64,000 nucleotides of DNA. Origin: Onthophagus taurus. Lineage: Eukaryota; Arthropoda; Insecta; Coleoptera; Scarabaeidae. The translations under genes were made by a program, and so were the position numbers. Position 1 is the stretch's first letter, and each line of letters starts with the position of its first letter. Where the stretch lies: NCBI RefSeq assembly GCF_036711975.1, contig NW_027248950.1, positions 308,219 through 372,218 on the forward strand, in the 5' to 3' direction. A model generated the notes under the pieces. The model ran no database searches and was not told the origin of the DNA. It was given only the letters and a program-made list of their open reading frames with translations. Below are positions 62,874-64,000 of this stretch, piece after piece.

Positions 62874-63133
62874 TAATGGGGGAGGAGTTATATCTACATG
62901 TTCCCGTGAGAACTTATAAAGAAGATACGCTGTTTCTGGAAAAGAGATGATAAGGACATTCCATCGTTCATTCCTGAAGCAGATGTTTTTCTTAGAATTA
63001 AGTTTAATTTCTTTTAGTAAATTCTTTTCCATTGTTAGGAATTAGAATTAGTTTAACCTCCGACTTGTTAAGATCGTTATAATAAATAAAGTTAATTTTT
63101 AAAAAGAAACTCTTGCGGTGTTATTAGAAAACT
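62874..63133 (+). repeat. Polypurine tract and 3' LTR of errantivirus
   Basis: The purine run atgggggagg (about 62875-62885) primes plus-strand synthesis and abuts the LTR at 62886. The LTR ends at 63133 and is followed by the duplicated AATG. Confidence 0.92.
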
Positions 63134-63535
63134 AATGGTGCGTTTTTGCACCATTAATGTTTCAAGTCGTATTTTCAGAATCCATATTTTTATTTCGCGT
63201 TTCAAGATATATATGAGGAAAGTATGCACTAAAAACTTGCAAATGAAAAAATTTTGATGAATTTTATGCACTAAAAATAGTTTTATTTTCATTGTATATT
63301 TTGAACAGAAATGTTCAATAGAAAAGAATTGATGTAAATATGGTTTAAATAGCAAGAATTATGAAATATTTTGATATGTATAGCCTAACAACCTTATACT
63401 GTTATCGTACAAACAGCTAACACCTTTAATTTGGAAATGTATGGCTGTAAAATAATTTTAAAAACGCTGGTGCGTTTATGCACCAGTGGGACTAAATGGG
63501 TTAAGGTAGTGATAATTTAGTGTTAAGTATTCACG

Positions 63536-63646
63536 ATGAAGGTGTTAGGTCAACCGGAAAGTAGTTTTGCGCAAAGACTGCGAATATGTGCTCTGGTCGA
63601 GGCCGCAATACCCATTCATCAAATTTGCAACCAAGTGAATTTATCG
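63536..63646 (+). other. Possible first exon of an unidentified gene
   Basis: After the piggyBac right end an ATG (63536) opens MKVLGQPESSFAQRLRICAL, running 37 codons to a good donor (TCG|GTAAGA at 63646/63647). The protein is not recognised. If real, the piggyBac element sits in its 5' flank. From 63750 to 64000 nothing else is supported. Confidence 0.25.
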
Positions 63647-64000
63647 GTAAGATTGACTAATTTTGAATATTATGATTATATAGTAAGCTTAATTCCGATT
63701 TTATCATCTACCAATTATAATTATTTTGACAATGTAAATACACAATAATTTAACTTTTAACTATAAAATAATTTTGTGCTTTTGATCTGCCCATCAATTT
63801 TGTTTCTAGAAGGCAATAAAATCTGTGTGAATTTGAAGTAAAATTTGCCCGATTTTTAATGAAACTTGGGTGTATTTTAAGGAGATCTATAATAATCATT
63901 TTGATTTGCCAAGAATAATGGAATACATTAATCAAAAGGGTTACTTGAATTATTTTTGAAAACATGAAATTCTTTGTGGTTCTATTTTTCGCTTTGTTGG

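Larger units (their letters stand above)
55697..63133 (+). mobile_element. Errantivirus (env-bearing insect endogenous retrovirus), full length
   Basis: Two 248-bp LTRs of identical sequence start AGTTAT and end AAAACT. The 4-bp target duplication AATG lies at 55693-55696 and 63134-63137. Order: LTR, serine-tRNA-type primer site, gag without zinc knuckle, pol, env, polypurine tract, LTR. All three genes are open. LTR ends of the AGT...ACT kind, the primer site and a fusion-protein-like Env place it near the 17.6/297/gypsy errantiviruses. Identical LTRs show a very recent insertion. Confidence 0.93.
52182..63500. mobile_element. piggyBac-type transposon carrying a nested errantivirus
   Basis: Perfect 14-bp terminal inverted repeats (cccatttagtccca at 52182-52195, tgggactaaatggg at 63487-63500) are flanked by TTAA on both sides (52178-52181, 63501-63504). 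Subterminal tgcacca..gg words occur near both ends. It encodes a decayed piggyBac transposase on the minus strand. Excluding the inserted retrovirus it is about 3.9 kb. Confidence 0.9.

Overview
The window looks like AT-rich repetitive DNA from an arthropod, most likely an insect. It carries Polinton/Maverick-type (adintovirus-like) elements, an env-bearing errantivirus, a Penelope-like element, piggyBac, Ty3/gypsy and LINE sequences. I see no confidently identified host gene, tRNA, rRNA or CRISPR array. Everything with a recognisable function belongs to a mobile element or an endogenised DNA virus.

1-6.3 kb: part of a first Polinton/adintovirus-like element (element 1), all genes on the minus strand. 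Reading leftward from 6.2 kb: three unknown ORFs, a phospholipase A2/pX-like minor capsid ORF, an adenain-like protease in the -1 frame, a penton-like gene with an unrelated C-terminal half, an unknown 330-aa gene, a small spliced gene, a 12-bp tandem array, and a packaging ATPase cut by the window edge. 6.3-11.7 kb holds repeats, a LINE RNase H/zinc-finger fragment and unassigned DNA.

11.7-26.1 kb: a second, nearly complete element (element 2). A 64-aa protein on the plus strand resembles the PP1/eIF2-alpha-phosphatase core of PPP1R15/GADD34. The minus strand has a 242-aa unknown, family-B DNA polymerase (two homopolymer frameshifts), a small possible OB-fold protein, a 172-aa unknown, major capsid protein, a 44-aa ORF, penton, protease and pX-like protein. 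The plus strand then has packaging ATPase, a separate phospholipase A2, a frameshifted polyQ protein, a 122-aa unknown and a DDE integrase with a chromodomain. This set covers replication, capsid assembly, packaging, endosomal escape and integration. In both elements the protease has no start codon of its own and sits in the -1 frame behind a classic slippery heptamer.

26.2-32.3 kb: a broken Penelope-like element (RT tail and GIY-YIG nuclease) with large inverted-repeat arms enclosing a THAP-like fragment. 33.9-38.7 kb: a Ty3/gypsy element with LTRs, 4-bp target duplication, primer site and frameshifted pol.

39.1-51.0 kb: a LINE ORF1 split by a 10.8-kb inverted-repeat transposon (MULE-like transposase remnants plus a Ulp1-type protease). 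That transposon was itself hit by a 1.86-kb foldback element, a 179-bp MITE and a 2.64-kb DDE transposon. 52.2-63.5 kb: a degenerate intron-containing piggyBac element with perfect 14-bp ends and TTAA duplications. An errantivirus with open gag, pol and env and identical 248-bp LTRs lies inside it and is the youngest insertion in the window.
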